Shown piece after piece: positions 9,481 through 18,551 of a stretch of 64,000 bases of DNA. Location: the NCBI RefSeq assembly GCF_024437735.1, contig NZ_JANFQO010000027.1:1-64000 (forward strand), written 5' to 3'. The stretch comes from Tahibacter harae. GTDB taxonomy: Bacteria > Pseudomonadota > Gammaproteobacteria > Xanthomonadales > Rhodanobacteraceae. Under the pieces are notes generated by a model. That model saw only the letters and a list, made by a program, of their open reading frames with translations. It did no database searches and was not told the origin of the DNA. A program made the position numbers and the translations under genes. Within the stretch, counting starts at the first letter, position 1. Each line of letters opens with the position of its first letter.

Positions 9481-9696
9481 GGCGGCTCCAGGGACGCGGC
9501 GGCACCGCCGCGGTCGCGCATCAGTCAAAGCAAGCGGCAAGCCGTCGCCCTGCTCATCACGCCACCACGGGCGCCGTCCGGATGTGGACGATTGTAGCCT
9601 TTGGCACGCGGCAGCAGCGCGGCGCCGGTTCCGGGCTAGTTAGCGCGCAGGCAAGTGCCTACACTGGCTGCGCGGCAGGTCGAGGAGGGCGGCTGC

Positions 9697-12600
9697 GTGG
9701 GACTCTGGCGATACCTCGGGGGAGGGCGAAACGCAGTCGCGCCGGCCATGCTGCTGGCGCTGCTGGCGTGCCTCGCCGTCCCGCCGGCCCAGGCCGCGCG
9801 GCGCAGCTACTACTTCGACAATCTCGGCAGCGAACAGGGCCTGCAGCAAAACACCGTCAGCGCGCTGATGCAGGACCGCGCCGGTTTCGTCTGGATCGCC
9901 ACCCAGGGCGGCCTGCACCGCTACGACGGCTACAACTTCCGCGTGTTCGAGCAGGATCCCGAACGCAACGACAGCCTGCCCGACAGTTTCGTCACCGCCA
10001 TCGGCGAGGATCCGGACGGCCGGCTCTGGGTGGGCACCAATACCAAGGGCCTGGCCAGCCTGGATCCGCGCAGCGGCTCGGTGCTGGAGCTGCAACCCGG
10101 CAGCCGCGCCGCCACGCCGCGCGGCAACAGCATCTGCGCGCTGCAGGTGGATGCGCGCAACCGCATCTGGGTCGGCTCGCGCGAAGGCATAGACCTGGTC
10201 GATCCAGTCGGCGGCACGCGCCGCGCGCTGTACCGCTTCGATCCGGACAACCTGCCGCTGCGGCCGCAGCGGCGCTTCGTCGAGGGCGCCGGCGGCACCT
10301 TGTACGCGCCCACCAGCCAGGGCCTGCTGCGCATCGACCGCAGCGCGGTCAAGGCCGTCAAACTGCCGGCGCCGGCGCTGGCACAGACCTTGTCGGCCCT
10401 GGTCGCCCGCGACGGCACGCTGTACGCGGGCACGCCGGCCGGCCTGCTGCGCGTGTCGGCCGACGGCGGGCGCACCGAACAGGTATGGCCGCCCGCCGGG
10501 GCGGCGCCGGCCAATGTGTCCGACGTGGTCGAGGATTCCGCCGGCCGGCTGTGGCTGGCGGTGCGCGGCGGCGGCGTGGTGCGGCTGGACCCGCACAGCG
10601 GCGAGGCCGACTGGCTGCACCACCAGCGCGACCTGCCCGGCTCGCTGCCCGAGGAATTCATCACCACCCTGCTGATCGACCGTTCCGGCCTGCTCTGGCT
10701 GGGCGGCGAGACCCGCGGCGTGGCGACCACGCGGCCGACCAGCGAAACCATCACCTGGCTGGTCGACCTCGACGGCCCGCGCGACCGCGTCACCCGCAAC
10801 ATGGTCAGCGGGCTGTGGGCGCAGGACGACAACTACCTCTGGATCGGTACCGAGGGCGACGGCCTGAAACGCTACGACCGCGCTGCCGACCGCTACGAGA
10901 ACTGGAGCGAGCCGCTGGCCCGCGCCCTGGGCCTGAAGGGGCCGGCGCAGGAGCTGAGCATCTACGACATCATCGGCGACGGCGAGGGCCGCCTGTGGCT
11001 GGCCAGCAGCCACGGCGCGTTCGATTTCGACACGCGCACGCGCCAGGCCACGCTGCTGCCCGTGCCGGCCCTGGCCGGCGCCGGCGCCATCGCCAGCGGC
11101 GACCAGGAGGTGCGCAGCCTGCTGCGCGGCCGCGACGGCAGCCTGTGGCTGGGCACGCGCACCAAGGGCCTGCTGCAGCTCAAGGACGGCCGCGTGCAGC
11201 GCTGGCGCCACGACGACGCCGATCCCAGCAGCCTGCCGCACAACATGGTGCTGGCCCTGTACGAAGACGGCGCCGGCCGCATCTGGGCCGGCACCCTGGA
11301 CGGCCTGGCCCTGATCGACCCGGCCAGCGGCCAGCTGCGCCGCCTGACCACCGGCACCGGCGCGCACGGACCGCAGTCGGGCAACCTGGTGCGCAGCATC
11401 CACCAGTCCAAGGACGGCACGCTGTGGATAGGCACGCACAGCGGCCTGCTCAGGCTGGAGCGGCTGGACGAGGCCGGCGCCCGCTTCCAGCGCTATTCCA
11501 CCCAGGACGGCCTGCCCAGCAACACCGTCTACGGCATCCTCGAAGACCAGGCCGGCGCGCTGTGGCTGTCGACCAACCGCGGCATTGCGCGCTTCGAGCC
11601 TGGCAGCGGCGCGGCGCGGGTGTTCAACCTCAAGGACGGCCTGCAGGCCTACGAATTCAACGGCGGCTCGGCCTTCGCGCTGAACCCGGGCGAGCTGTTC
11701 TTCGGCGGCGTCAACGGCACCAACCTGATCCGCCCCGACACGCTCGCGCGCGAACGCTACGACGCGCCGGTGGTGCTGACCGCACTGACCATCGGCAGCC
11801 GGCGCGAGCAGCTGGCCGGCGGCGACAGCCCGCTGTGGAGCATTCCCCAGGCCGAACGCCTGCTGCGCTTTGAATTCGCCGCGCTGGACTACACCGCGCC
11901 GGAGGCCAACCGCTTCGCCTGGCGCCTGGACGGCTTCGACGATGCCTGGATCGACGGCGGCGCGCGCCACGACGTGACCTATACCAACCTCGATCCCGGC
12001 CGCTACGTGTTCCGCGTGCGCAGCGCGGCCGGCGGCGGGCACGAGGCGGCGCTGAATTTCGAGATCGTGCCGCCGTGGTGGTCGTCGGCCTGGATGAAGC
12101 TGGTCTACGCCAGCATCGCCGGCCTGATCGCCTTCGCCATCTGGCGCGAGCGGCGCAGCAAGCGCGCCGAGGAACAGCGCCACCAGGACGAACTGCGCAT
12201 GCGCGAGGATCGCCTGCGCCTGGCGCTGTGGGGTTCCGGCGACGAATTCTGGGACTACGACATGCGCGCCGGCCGCATCTACCGCTTCGGTGCCGACCAG
12301 CTGCTGGGCAGCACGCCGGAGGAAAGCCTCAGCGCCGAGGACTGGCGCAATTTCGCCGTGCACCCGGAAGACCTGCCGCGGGTGGACCGCACCATGTCCG
12401 ACCATGTCGCCGGGGTGACGGATCATTTCGAGTCCGAACACCGCGTCGCCCATGCCCATGGCGGCTGGATCTGGGTGCTGTCGCGCGGCAAGATCGTCGA
12501 GCGCGAGAGCGACGGCCAGCCCGCCCGCATCAGCGGCACCGCACGCAACATCACCGCCACCCGCCTGGCCGAACGCGAGCGCCGCATCGCCGCCGAAGTG

Positions 12601-14262
12601 ATCCGCAACATGACCGAGGCGGTCACGGTGACCGACCTCGACTACCGCTTCACCTCGGTCAACCTCGCCTTCACCCGCATGACCGGCTACCGCGAGGACG
12701 AGGTGCTCGGGCTCAACGCCGCCCTGCTCAATTCGCCGCAGCACGCGCCGGAAGTCTACGAGCAGATGCGCGAGACCCTGAGCCAGACCGGCCACTGGCG
12801 CGGCGAACTGTGGCAGCGGCGCAAGGACGGCGAGGAATTCCTGAGCTGGCTGGAGCTGGCCGAGGTGCGCGACGCCCAGGGCATGCGCACGCATTTCGTC
12901 GGCGTACTGGCCGATATCACCGACCGCAAGCGCGCCGAGCAGGAACTGCGCTATCTGGCCAACTACGACACCCTGACCGGCCTGCCCAACCGCACCTTGC
13001 TGGGCGAGCGCCTGGGCCACGCCATCATGCGCGCGCGCCGCAACGGCCGCCGCGTCGCGGTGCTGTTCCTGGACCTGGACCGCTTCAAGCACGTCAACGA
13101 TTCCATGGGCCATGCCGCCGGCGACCGCATGCTCAAGGCCGCCGGCACGCGGCTGCGCACCCATGTGCGCGACAGCGATACCGTCGCGCGCCTGGGCGGC
13201 GACGAATTCACCGTGGTGCTGGAAGACGTGCACGACGGCGGCGAGGCCGAGCACATCGCGCAGAAGCTGCTGCACGCCTTCGCCGAGCCGCTGGAACTGG
13301 ATGCGGGCCAGGAAGTGGTGATCTCGCCGTCCATCGGCATCAGCCTGTATCCCGACCACGCCCAGGTGCCCACCGACCTGCTCAAGTACGCCGATACCGC
13401 CATGTACCAGGCCAAGGAAAGCGGCCGCAACACGTACAAGGTGTACACCTCGGAGATGGACGCCGCTGCACGCCGCCGCGCCACCATGGTCGGCGCGCTG
13501 CGCAAGGCGATGGAACGCGGCGAGTTCCGCCTGGTGTTCCAGCCCAAGCTGTCGCTGGCCGAGGCGCGCATCGTCGGTGTGGAGGCGCTGCTGCGCTGGC
13601 ACAGCGAAGACCTGGGCGAAATCTCCCCGGCCGTATTCATCCCGCTGGCCGAGGAAGCCGGCCTGATTATCGACATGGGCGAATTCGTCATCGACCGCGC
13701 CTGCGCTACCCTGGCGCGCTGGCGCGAGCAGGGCGTGGACGACGTGGTCATGGCAGTGAACGTGTCGGTGCTGCAGCTGCTGCGCGGCGAACTGCCGCGG
13801 CGCCTGGGCGAGATCCTGGCCGAACACGGCGTCGCCCCGGCGCAGATCGAGCTGGAACTGACCGAAAGCACGATCATGAACAACGCCGAGCAGTCGGTGC
13901 GCACGCTGAACGAACTCAAGGCCATCGGCGTGTCGCTGGCCATCGACGATTTCGGCACCGGCTATTCCTCCCTGTCCTATCTCAAGCGCCTGCCCATAGA
14001 CACGCTCAAGATCGACAAGGAATTCGTCGGCGACATCACCTCCGACCCCGACGACGAAGCCATCACCGCAACCATCATCACCATGGCCCATTCGCTGGGC
14101 CTCAACGTGATCGCCGAAGGCGTGGAAACGCACGAGCAGCTGGAATACCTGCGCGAACAGGGCTGCGACGAGATCCAGGGCAACTGGCTGTCGCTGCCGC
14201 TGTCGGCCGAACGCTGCCTGGAATTCCTCAAGAGCCGGCGCGGAGTGGTTGCGGCGCTGTGA
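9697..14262 (+). CDS. Propeller/Y_Y_Y sensor with PAS-PAS-GGDEF-EAL output
   Basis: A 1,521-residue transmembrane c-di-GMP enzyme. I chose the GTG at 9697, which has GAGGAGG nine bases upstream and leads directly into a signal peptide ending at AQA; a GTG at 9655 in frame lacks a binding site. Order: periplasmic two-component-type propeller repeats (about residues 30-700, many WIGT/LWVGT blades), Y_Y_Y domain (about 705-785), transmembrane segment (about 795-812), two PAS domains (about 825-1085), GGDEF (motif GGDEF near residue 1166) and EAL (EALLRW near 1295, then ELTES and DDFGTGYSSL). Both catalytic signatures look intact, so it may make or break c-di-GMP. The ligand is unknown; homologous propeller sensors often bind oligosaccharides. 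It is a single gene with no adjacent regulator. Confidence 0.93.
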   Translation: MGLWRYLGGGRNAVAPAMLLALLACLAVPPAQAARRSYYFDNLGSEQGLQQNTVSALMQDRAGFVWIATQGGLHRYDGYNFRVFEQDPERNDSLPDSFVTAIGEDPDGRLWVGTNTKGLASLDPRSGSVLELQPGSRAATPRGNSICALQVDARNRIWVGSREGIDLVDPVGGTRRALYRFDPDNLPLRPQRRFVEGAGGTLYAPTSQGLLRIDRSAVKAVKLPAPALAQTLSALVARDGTLYAGTPAGLLRVSADGGRTEQVWPPAGAAPANVSDVVEDSAGRLWLAVRGGGVVRLDPHSGEADWLHHQRDLPGSLPEEFITTLLIDRSGLLWLGGETRGVATTRPTSETITWLVDLDGPRDRVTRNMVSGLWAQDDNYLWIGTEGDGLKRYDRAADRYENWSEPLARALGLKGPAQELSIYDIIGDGEGRLWLASSHGAFDFDTRTRQATLLPVPALAGAGAIASGDQEVRSLLRGRDGSLWLGTRTKGLLQLKDGRVQRWRHDDADPSSLPHNMVLALYEDGAGRIWAGTLDGLALIDPASGQLRRLTTGTGAHGPQSGNLVRSIHQSKDGTLWIGTHSGLLRLERLDEAGARFQRYSTQDGLPSNTVYGILEDQAGALWLSTNRGIARFEPGSGAARVFNLKDGLQAYEFNGGSAFALNPGELFFGGVNGTNLIRPDTLARERYDAPVVLTALTIGSRREQLAGGDSPLWSIPQAERLLRFEFAALDYTAPEANRFAWRLDGFDDAWIDGGARHDVTYTNLDPGRYVFRVRSAAGGGHEAALNFEIVPPWWSSAWMKLVYASIAGLIAFAIWRERRSKRAEEQRHQDELRMREDRLRLALWGSGDEFWDYDMRAGRIYRFGADQLLGSTPEESLSAEDWRNFAVHPEDLPRVDRTMSDHVAGVTDHFESEHRVAHAHGGWIWVLSRGKIVERESDGQPARISGTARNITATRLAERERRIAAEVIRNMTEAVTVTDLDYRFTSVNLAFTRMTGYREDEVLGLNAALLNSPQHAPEVYEQMRETLSQTGHWRGELWQRRKDGEEFLSWLELAEVRDAQGMRTHFVGVLADITDRKRAEQELRYLANYDTLTGLPNRTLLGERLGHAIMRARRNGRRVAVLFLDLDRFKHVNDSMGHAAGDRMLKAAGTRLRTHVRDSDTVARLGGDEFTVVLEDVHDGGEAEHIAQKLLHAFAEPLELDAGQEVVISPSIGISLYPDHAQVPTDLLKYADTAMYQAKESGRNTYKVYTSEMDAAARRRATMVGALRKAMERGEFRLVFQPKLSLAEARIVGVEALLRWHSEDLGEISPAVFIPLAEEAGLIIDMGEFVIDRACATLARWREQGVDDVVMAVNVSVLQLLRGELPRRLGEILAEHGVAPAQIELELTESTIMNNAEQSVRTLNELKAIGVSLAIDDFGTGYSSLSYLKRLPIDTLKIDKEFVGDITSDPDDEAITATIITMAHSLGLNVIAEGVETHEQLEYLREQGCDEIQGNWLSLPLSAERCLEFLKSRRGVVAAL

Positions 14263-14536
14263 GCGGGCGGCGGTGCGGCATGGTGGACCGATGTGTCGAC
14301 CTGACGTGATCGACGCACCGCGATCGAGCCGTACGGCGATTGGGCCGTTGCGGCATGAACCGGATCAGGACAAGCGCGGGGCCGGCGCCCGCCGGGCCGG
14401 GCGCAGCGCCTCCTCGCCGCGCCGCGGCCGGACGCAAAGGCCGCATGCACCGTGCCGGCGGCGCCGAACGCCGGCGCCGCCGCGGCCAGCGTCGCCGGCC
14501 TGTGACGCGCCGCACCTTGCGCCGGCCGCGGCGCCA
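14263..14536. other. Spacer upstream of the zapA operon promoter
   Basis: GC-rich spacer after the GGDEF/EAL gene. I see no gene, terminator or repeat in it. Confidence 0.5.
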
Positions 14537-14564
14537 TTGCGGCGCATCGGCCCTCTGTTATATT
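14537..14564 (+). promoter_or_regulatory. Sigma-70-like promoter of the zapB-like/zapA operon
   Basis: TTGCGG (14537-14542) and TATATT (14559-14564) are separated by 16 bp. The expected transcription start (about 14571-14572) coincides with the ATG of the next gene, so the message may be leaderless. Confidence 0.6.
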
Positions 14565-14571
14565 CCGGTGC

Positions 14572-14796
14572 ATGTCCGCGGCCCAGAACACATTGGCCGA
14601 CCTCGCCGAGGTCAGCGCCCGCATCGATCGCCTGGTCGAGCTGTGCCAGCGGCTGTCCGAGGAAAACCGCAGTCTGCGCCAGAGCCAGGAACAGCTGGCC
14701 AACGAGCGCGCCCTGCTGCTGCAGAAGAACGAGCAGGCGCGCACCCGGGTCGAGGCCATGATCGCGCGCCTGAAGTCGCTGGAACAGAACGCCTGA
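14572..14796 (+). CDS. Small ZapB-like coiled-coil protein (TIGR02449-like)
   Basis: A 74-residue protein that is almost entirely heptad-patterned coiled coil (leucines at L9, L20, L23, L27 and onward, ending in ARLKSLEQNA). It lies immediately before zapA (13-bp gap), the place where xanthomonads and pseudomonads encode a TIGR02449-type protein thought to be a ZapB-like partner of the Z ring; that role is inferred from context and fold. The ATG lies only eight bases after the -10 hexamer and has no Shine-Dalgarno, which suggests leaderless translation. No downstream in-frame ATG or GTG would keep the coiled coil. Confidence 0.75.
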   Translation: MSAAQNTLADLAEVSARIDRLVELCQRLSEENRSLRQSQEQLANERALLLQKNEQARTRVEAMIARLKSLEQNA

Positions 14797-14809
14797 GCCC
14801 AGGACCCCG

Positions 14810-15112
14810 ATGAGCACTCCCGCGCCGGTTTCCGTCAGCATCCTAGACCGCGAGTTCCTGGTCGCCTGTACCGACGAGGAACGCCCCGGCCTGATCGCCG
14901 CGGCGGCCTATCTCGACGGCAAGATGCGCGAAGTCAAGGCCGCGGCCAAGGTCGCCGGCCTGGACCGCGTCGCCGTGCTGGCCGCGCTGAACATCACCCA
15001 CGAACTGATCGCCGCACGCCAGCAGGGCAGTTCCCAGGCCGATTCCGTGGCACAGCACGTGCAAGCGCTGAAACACAAGCTTGAAGGTGTACTCAGCGCC
15101 TCAGTAAAATAG
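14810..15112 (+). CDS. zapA: Cell division protein ZapA
   Basis: A 100-residue FtsZ-binding protein that cross-links protofilaments at the division site. The N-terminal globular part has the family pattern (VSVSILDREFLVAC, then a PGLIAAAAYLDGKM helix), and the C-terminal half is the dimer/tetramer coiled coil, including an ALNITHEL segment. It follows the zapB-like gene in the same operon and its 3' end contains the promoter of the 6S RNA gene, the common gammaproteobacterial zapA-ssrS-fau order. Confidence 0.93.
   Translation: MSTPAPVSVSILDREFLVACTDEERPGLIAAAAYLDGKMREVKAAAKVAGLDRVAVLAALNITHELIAARQQGSSQADSVAQHVQALKHKLEGVLSASVK
15081..15110 (+). promoter_or_regulatory. Promoter of ssrS inside the end of zapA
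   Basis: TTGAAG (15081-15086), an 18-bp spacer and TAAAAT (15105-15110) predict transcription from about 15117, at the 5' end of the 6S RNA. Confidence 0.65.
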
Positions 15113-15116
15113 GCGC

Positions 15117-15303
15117 GTCGTTCTCTGCCGTGTGCGACAGCGCATACAACATTTGCCTTGTTCCTATCGACTACCCCGGGTACGCAGTGCTGAGGTCGGT
15201 GTGCATGTCCGCCATGTGCGGAAAGCCTGAGATCTCGCGAGCGGTCCCACCTACACACGGGGTTCAAGGTCGTTTTGTGCGCATCGGCACGGCGGAGGGC
15301 GTC
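15117..15303 (+). ncRNA. ssrS: 6S RNA
   Basis: 6S RNA binds the sigma-70 RNA polymerase holoenzyme by mimicking an open promoter. It is supported by position directly between zapA and fau, by length (about 187 nt), and by a closing stem in which CTCTGCCGTG (15123-15132) pairs along all 10 bp (one G-U) with CACGGCGGAG (15288-15297). The interior has further pairing and a GGGGTTCAAGGTC segment near 15259 like the conserved 3' side of proteobacterial 6S RNAs. The exact ends are estimates from the stem and promoter. Confidence 0.85.
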
Positions 15304-15545
15304 TCTCTCCTCACGTAGGTTTTCTTTTCCTTTTTCTTCGCTGTCTCTGCGTGCATGGCATGTGGAGCGAGCGCTCGTGCGCGTGGCTTCGTGTGTTTGC
15401 CGGAGCGTTTTTGCGCGATTTCTGCCTGGGCGGCCGGCCGGGATGCATCTTTGGCGCAGATATATCTGATTTAAGGGTGGCCTCGTTCACCTGCCACGCG
15501 TAGTTAATTGATCTTGAAGCAGTTTCGTCCGCCTTCGGCGGCCGA

Positions 15546-15581
15546 CCTACTTTCTCTTTGCTTGTGCAAAGAGAAAGTAGG
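15546..15581. repeat. Perfect 16-bp hairpin, intergenic palindrome
   Basis: CCTACTTTCTCTTTGC and its exact complement flank a TTGT loop. No T-run follows on the plus strand. The motif and the GC-rich sequence after it resemble short dispersed intergenic palindromes of Xanthomonadaceae rather than a gene-specific terminator, though it could stop transcription leaving ssrS. Confidence 0.75.
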
Positions 15582-15796
15582 CAAAGAGAAACACACCCCA
15601 GAAGCCGCGGCCTACGGGCATCCTGCCCTTCGGCTGCGCGAGGCGGCTACGGGGTCCGCTGAAGGGCCATCCTGGCCCTGCAGCGGACTCGCGCACATCC
15701 CTGTGCGCGACCCGCGCTGCGCGCGGGCTGTTCCTACGCCACCTCGCCGCGGCTTATGGGGCCCCGGTAGAGCGGCGCACATCCTTGTGCGCAGAA

Positions 15797-15831
<35 letters not shown>

Positions 15832-15919
15832 AACGACAGCGGCAACAGCAACTGCAACGGTTGCGGCTGTGGCTTTTGCACGATCACCACCGAAACCTCC
15901 ACGAATCCCCGCCATCAAG

Positions 15920-15959
15920 CCCTCTCCCCCAAGCGCGTGAACGCGCTTGGGGGAGAGGG
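15920..15959. repeat. 19-bp palindrome of the CCCTCTCCCCCAAG type
   Basis: The arms 15920-15938 and 15941-15959 are exact complements with only GA between them, followed by a TTGGGTGAGGGG stretch. This is the type of dispersed palindrome often found between genes in xanthomonads. Confidence 0.8.
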
Positions 15960-16200
15960 TTGGGTGAGGGGGCAACGCATCCGTCGCGACAGCGCCCAGC
16001 TTTAGGCCTCATTGCCAGCGCACACGCTGCAGGCCCACAACAGCACTCCGCCTCCACAACCAGCGCACGCAATCCCAGGAACTCCGCGGCGGCCCGCCAC
16101 AAGCAAGACCACGGGTGAGCTCCCCAACTCCGGCCATCCGTTCTTAGCCCCTCCCCGCCCTACGCGCTACCATCCCCGCTTTGCCCCACGAGCGACACCG

Positions 16201-16800
16201 ATGAACACTCCCACCGCCCGCCAGGAACTGCGCCAACGCCTGCGAGAACAACGCGCGGCTGTGCCGGCGGCGCAGCGCATCGGGGCTGCGGTCGGCTTGC
16301 TGGAGCAGCTGCGGCAGTTGCCGGAGCTGACGGTGGACGAACGCATCGGCGCCTATTTCGCGGTCAACGGCGAACTGTCGCTGCATCTGGTCGTGGCGCA
16401 TTGCTGGCGCCAGGGCAAGCAGCTGCATCTGCCGGTGGCGGATGCAAAGCGGCAATTGCGGTTCGCGCGCTATACGGCGGATACGCCGGTGCAGCCGAAC
16501 CGCTTCGGCATTCCCGAGCCGCAGGTGGCGGCAAATCAGCTGGTCGCGCCCGCCAGCCTGGAGCTGGTGCTGGTGCCGCTGCTGGGCTTCGACCGGCGCG
16601 GACACCGGCTGGGATACGGCGGCGGATTCTATGATTCCAGCTTCGCCTTCCTGCAGCAGGCCGAGCGGCCGGCGACGCCGCTGCTGGTCGGGATCGGCTA
16701 CAGCTTCCAGGAAGTGGATACACTCGCGCCCGAATCCTGGGACGTGAAGCTGGACCTGATCGCGACCGAGCGCGAACTGATCGACTGTACCCAGGCCTGA
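16201..16800 (+). CDS. fau: 5-formyltetrahydrofolate cyclo-ligase
   Basis: ATP-dependent conversion of 5-formyl-THF to 5,10-methenyl-THF in one-carbon metabolism (E. coli YgfA). The ATG at 16201 gives 199 residues, matching the family; the frame is open further upstream through the repeat spacer but with no homologous character. The family signature is clear: VPLLGFDRRGHRLGYGGGFYD near residue 120 provides the ATP and metal site, preceded by the Arg-rich N-terminal helix. It is the first gene of a fau-EVE-rpiA-lipoprotein series on the plus strand and sits downstream of ssrS as in many gammaproteobacteria, though here separated by a 0.9-kb repeat region. Confidence 0.95.
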   Translation: MNTPTARQELRQRLREQRAAVPAAQRIGAAVGLLEQLRQLPELTVDERIGAYFAVNGELSLHLVVAHCWRQGKQLHLPVADAKRQLRFARYTADTPVQPNRFGIPEPQVAANQLVAPASLELVLVPLLGFDRRGHRLGYGGGFYDSSFAFLQQAERPATPLLVGIGYSFQEVDTLAPESWDVKLDLIATERELIDCTQA

Positions 16801-16820
16801 CCCTGCTGCACGGAATGCCC

Positions 16821-17273
16821 ATGCGCTACTGGCTGATGAAATCCGAGCCCGAGGAATTCTCCATCGACGCGCTCGCCAAGAAAAAGACCGAACCCTGGAA
16901 CGGCGTGCGCAATTATCAGGCGCGCAACTACATGCGCGACGACATGAAGATCGGCGACGGCGTGCTGTTCTACCACTCCAACTGCGACGAACCCGGCGTG
17001 GTCGGCCTGGCCGAGATCCGCAGCGAAGCCTATCCGGATCCGACCCAGTTCGACCCCAAGAGCGACTACTACGACGCCGGCAGCAAGCGCGAGGAACCGC
17101 GCTGGCTGCTGGTCGAGGTTGGCTATAAACGCAAGCTCAAGCGCACCATCACCCTGGCCGAACTCAAGGGCAAACCCGAGCTGGAAGACCTGGCCCTGGT
17201 CAAGAAAGGCAACCGCCTCTCGATCATGCCGGTGTCGAAGAAAGAATGGGATTTCATCCTCTCGCTGGAATGA
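16821..17273 (+). CDS. EVE domain-containing protein
   Basis: A 150-residue stand-alone EVE domain, a PUA-like fold that in eukaryotic relatives (THYN1) recognises modified DNA bases; the bacterial ligand is not established. I chose the ATG at 16821 (MRYWLMKSEPEEFSI, the family N-terminus, GGA at the right distance) over one 6 bp upstream. The characteristic WNGVRNYQARNYMRDDM and VLFYHSNC segments form the binding pocket. It sits 20 bp after fau and 63 bp before rpiA, an arrangement conserved in related bacteria. Confidence 0.93.
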   Translation: MRYWLMKSEPEEFSIDALAKKKTEPWNGVRNYQARNYMRDDMKIGDGVLFYHSNCDEPGVVGLAEIRSEAYPDPTQFDPKSDYYDAGSKREEPRWLLVEVGYKRKLKRTITLAELKGKPELEDLALVKKGNRLSIMPVSKKEWDFILSLE

Positions 17274-17336
17274 GCCGGCCATACCGCTCATTCCGACCCC
17301 GAATCTCCAATCCCGAACAGCGAAACCCGGCACACC

Positions 17337-17981
17337 ATGGACCGCGAACAACAGAAACGCCTGGCCGCCCAGCGCGCCATCAGCTATGTGGAAAAAGGCA
17401 GCGTCGTCGGCGTAGGCACCGGCTCCACCGTGGCCTATTTCATCGATGAACTGGGCAAGATGCGCGACGAGATCGACTGCGCCGTGTCCAGCTCGGAGCG
17501 CTCCACCGAATTGCTGCGCGAACGCGGCATCCGCGTGGTCGATCTCAACAGCGTGGGCACGGTGCCGCTGTATGTGGACGGTGCCGACGAATGCGACGGG
17601 CACAAGCGCCTGATCAAGGGCGGCGGCGCGGCACTGACGCGGGAGAAGATCATCGCCGCGGCCTCCGAACGCTTCGTCTGCATGATCGATCCGGCCAAGC
17701 GTGTCGATGTGCTGGGCAAGTTCCCGCTGCCGGTGGAAGTGATCCCGATGGCACGCTCCTATGTCGCGCGCGAGATCGTCAAGCGCGGCGGCCAGCCGGT
17801 CTGGCGCGAAGGCGTCACCACCGACAACGGCAACTGGGTGCTGGATGTGCACAACCTGTCCATCGTCGATCCGGTCGGGCTGGAGCGCGAGTTCAACCAG
17901 ATCGTCGGCGTGGTCTGCGTAGGCCTGTTTGCGGCGCGGCCGGCGGATATCGTGCTGATCGGCGATCAGCTGATGGCGTGA
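17337..17981 (+). CDS. rpiA: Ribose-5-phosphate isomerase A
   Basis: Interconverts ribose 5-phosphate and ribulose 5-phosphate in the pentose phosphate pathway. The protein has 214 residues, the usual length. Visible motifs are the phosphate-binding GVGTGSTV loop (residue about 25), the DGADE catalytic motif with its Asp and Glu (about 82-86) and [12 protein letters not shown] (about 95). The stop codon overlaps the GTG start of the following lipoprotein gene (GTGA), so the two are probably translationally coupled. Confidence 0.97.
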   Translation: MDREQQKRLAAQRAISYVEKGSVVGVGTGSTVAYFIDELGKMRDEIDCAVSSSERSTELLRERGIRVVDLNSVGTVPLYVDGADECDGHKRLIKGGGAALTREKIIAAASERFVCMIDPAKRVDVLGKFPLPVEVIPMARSYVAREIVKRGGQPVWREGVTTDNGNWVLDVHNLSIVDPVGLEREFNQIVGVVCVGLFAARPADIVLIGDQLMA

Positions 17982-18538
17982 ACACGGCGAGCCTGCTGCC
18001 GCGCGCCGCCGCGTTCGCTTCGGCCCTGCTGCTGGCGGGCTGCGCCGCCGCGCCAGCGTCGCCGCGCGGCCTGCGCCTGCAGCTGAACCAGAGCGACTAT
18101 GCCGTCTACCGCATCGAAGCCGATGCCCTGGGCAGCTACGAGGTGCGCGATTACGACGAGACGGTCTATCTGACCCGGCGCCTGCCGCTGGACGAGGAAA
18201 AGTTGCAGGCACTGGCGCATCTGGCCCAGCGCAGCGGCTTCTACACGCTGCCCGCGGACTTGGCCGACCTGCCGCAGGAGGGCGACTGCAGTGCAGAACA
18301 GGCGCCGTCCGCGGCCTGCCCGGCGCTGGAGCATATCGTCATCACTTCCGACTGCGGGCCCGACTGGCGACTGCGCATCAGCGACGGCAACCGCAGCCAC
18401 GAAGTGCACTGGGAATGCGGCCTGCTCGACGCGGCACAGCGCAAGGCCCTGCAACCCCTGCTCGCGGCGATCGACGCACTGTTCGCCGAACATCCGACCG
18501 TGGCCAACGCGCCGCCGCCGCGGCGCTGGCGGCGCTGA
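17978..18538 (+). CDS. Putative lipoprotein of unknown function
   Basis: 186 residues from a GTG at 17978 that overlaps the rpiA stop. It has a lipoprotein signal peptide with LLAGC at residues 18-22 (acylated Cys22) and no Asp after the Cys, so outer membrane sorting is expected. The mature part has a [30 protein letters not shown] segment type and four further cysteines, two of which (in GDCSAEQ and SAACPAL) could form a disulfide. I do not recognise the family. It converges on the cNMP/rhodanese gene with a 13-bp gap. Confidence 0.75.
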   Translation: MNTASLLPRAAAFASALLLAGCAAAPASPRGLRLQLNQSDYAVYRIEADALGSYEVRDYDETVYLTRRLPLDEEKLQALAHLAQRSGFYTLPADLADLPQEGDCSAEQAPSAACPALEHIVITSDCGPDWRLRISDGNRSHEVHWECGLLDAAQRKALQPLLAAIDALFAEHPTVANAPPPRRWRR

Positions 18539-18551
18539 TTGCGAGCGGCGC

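Noticed and set aside
9640..14133. A 1,497-codon open frame antisense to the propeller/GGDEF/EAL gene.
   Set aside because: It mirrors GC-rich codon structure of the sense gene, is full of Gln/His/Val without domain character, and the sense gene is unmistakable.
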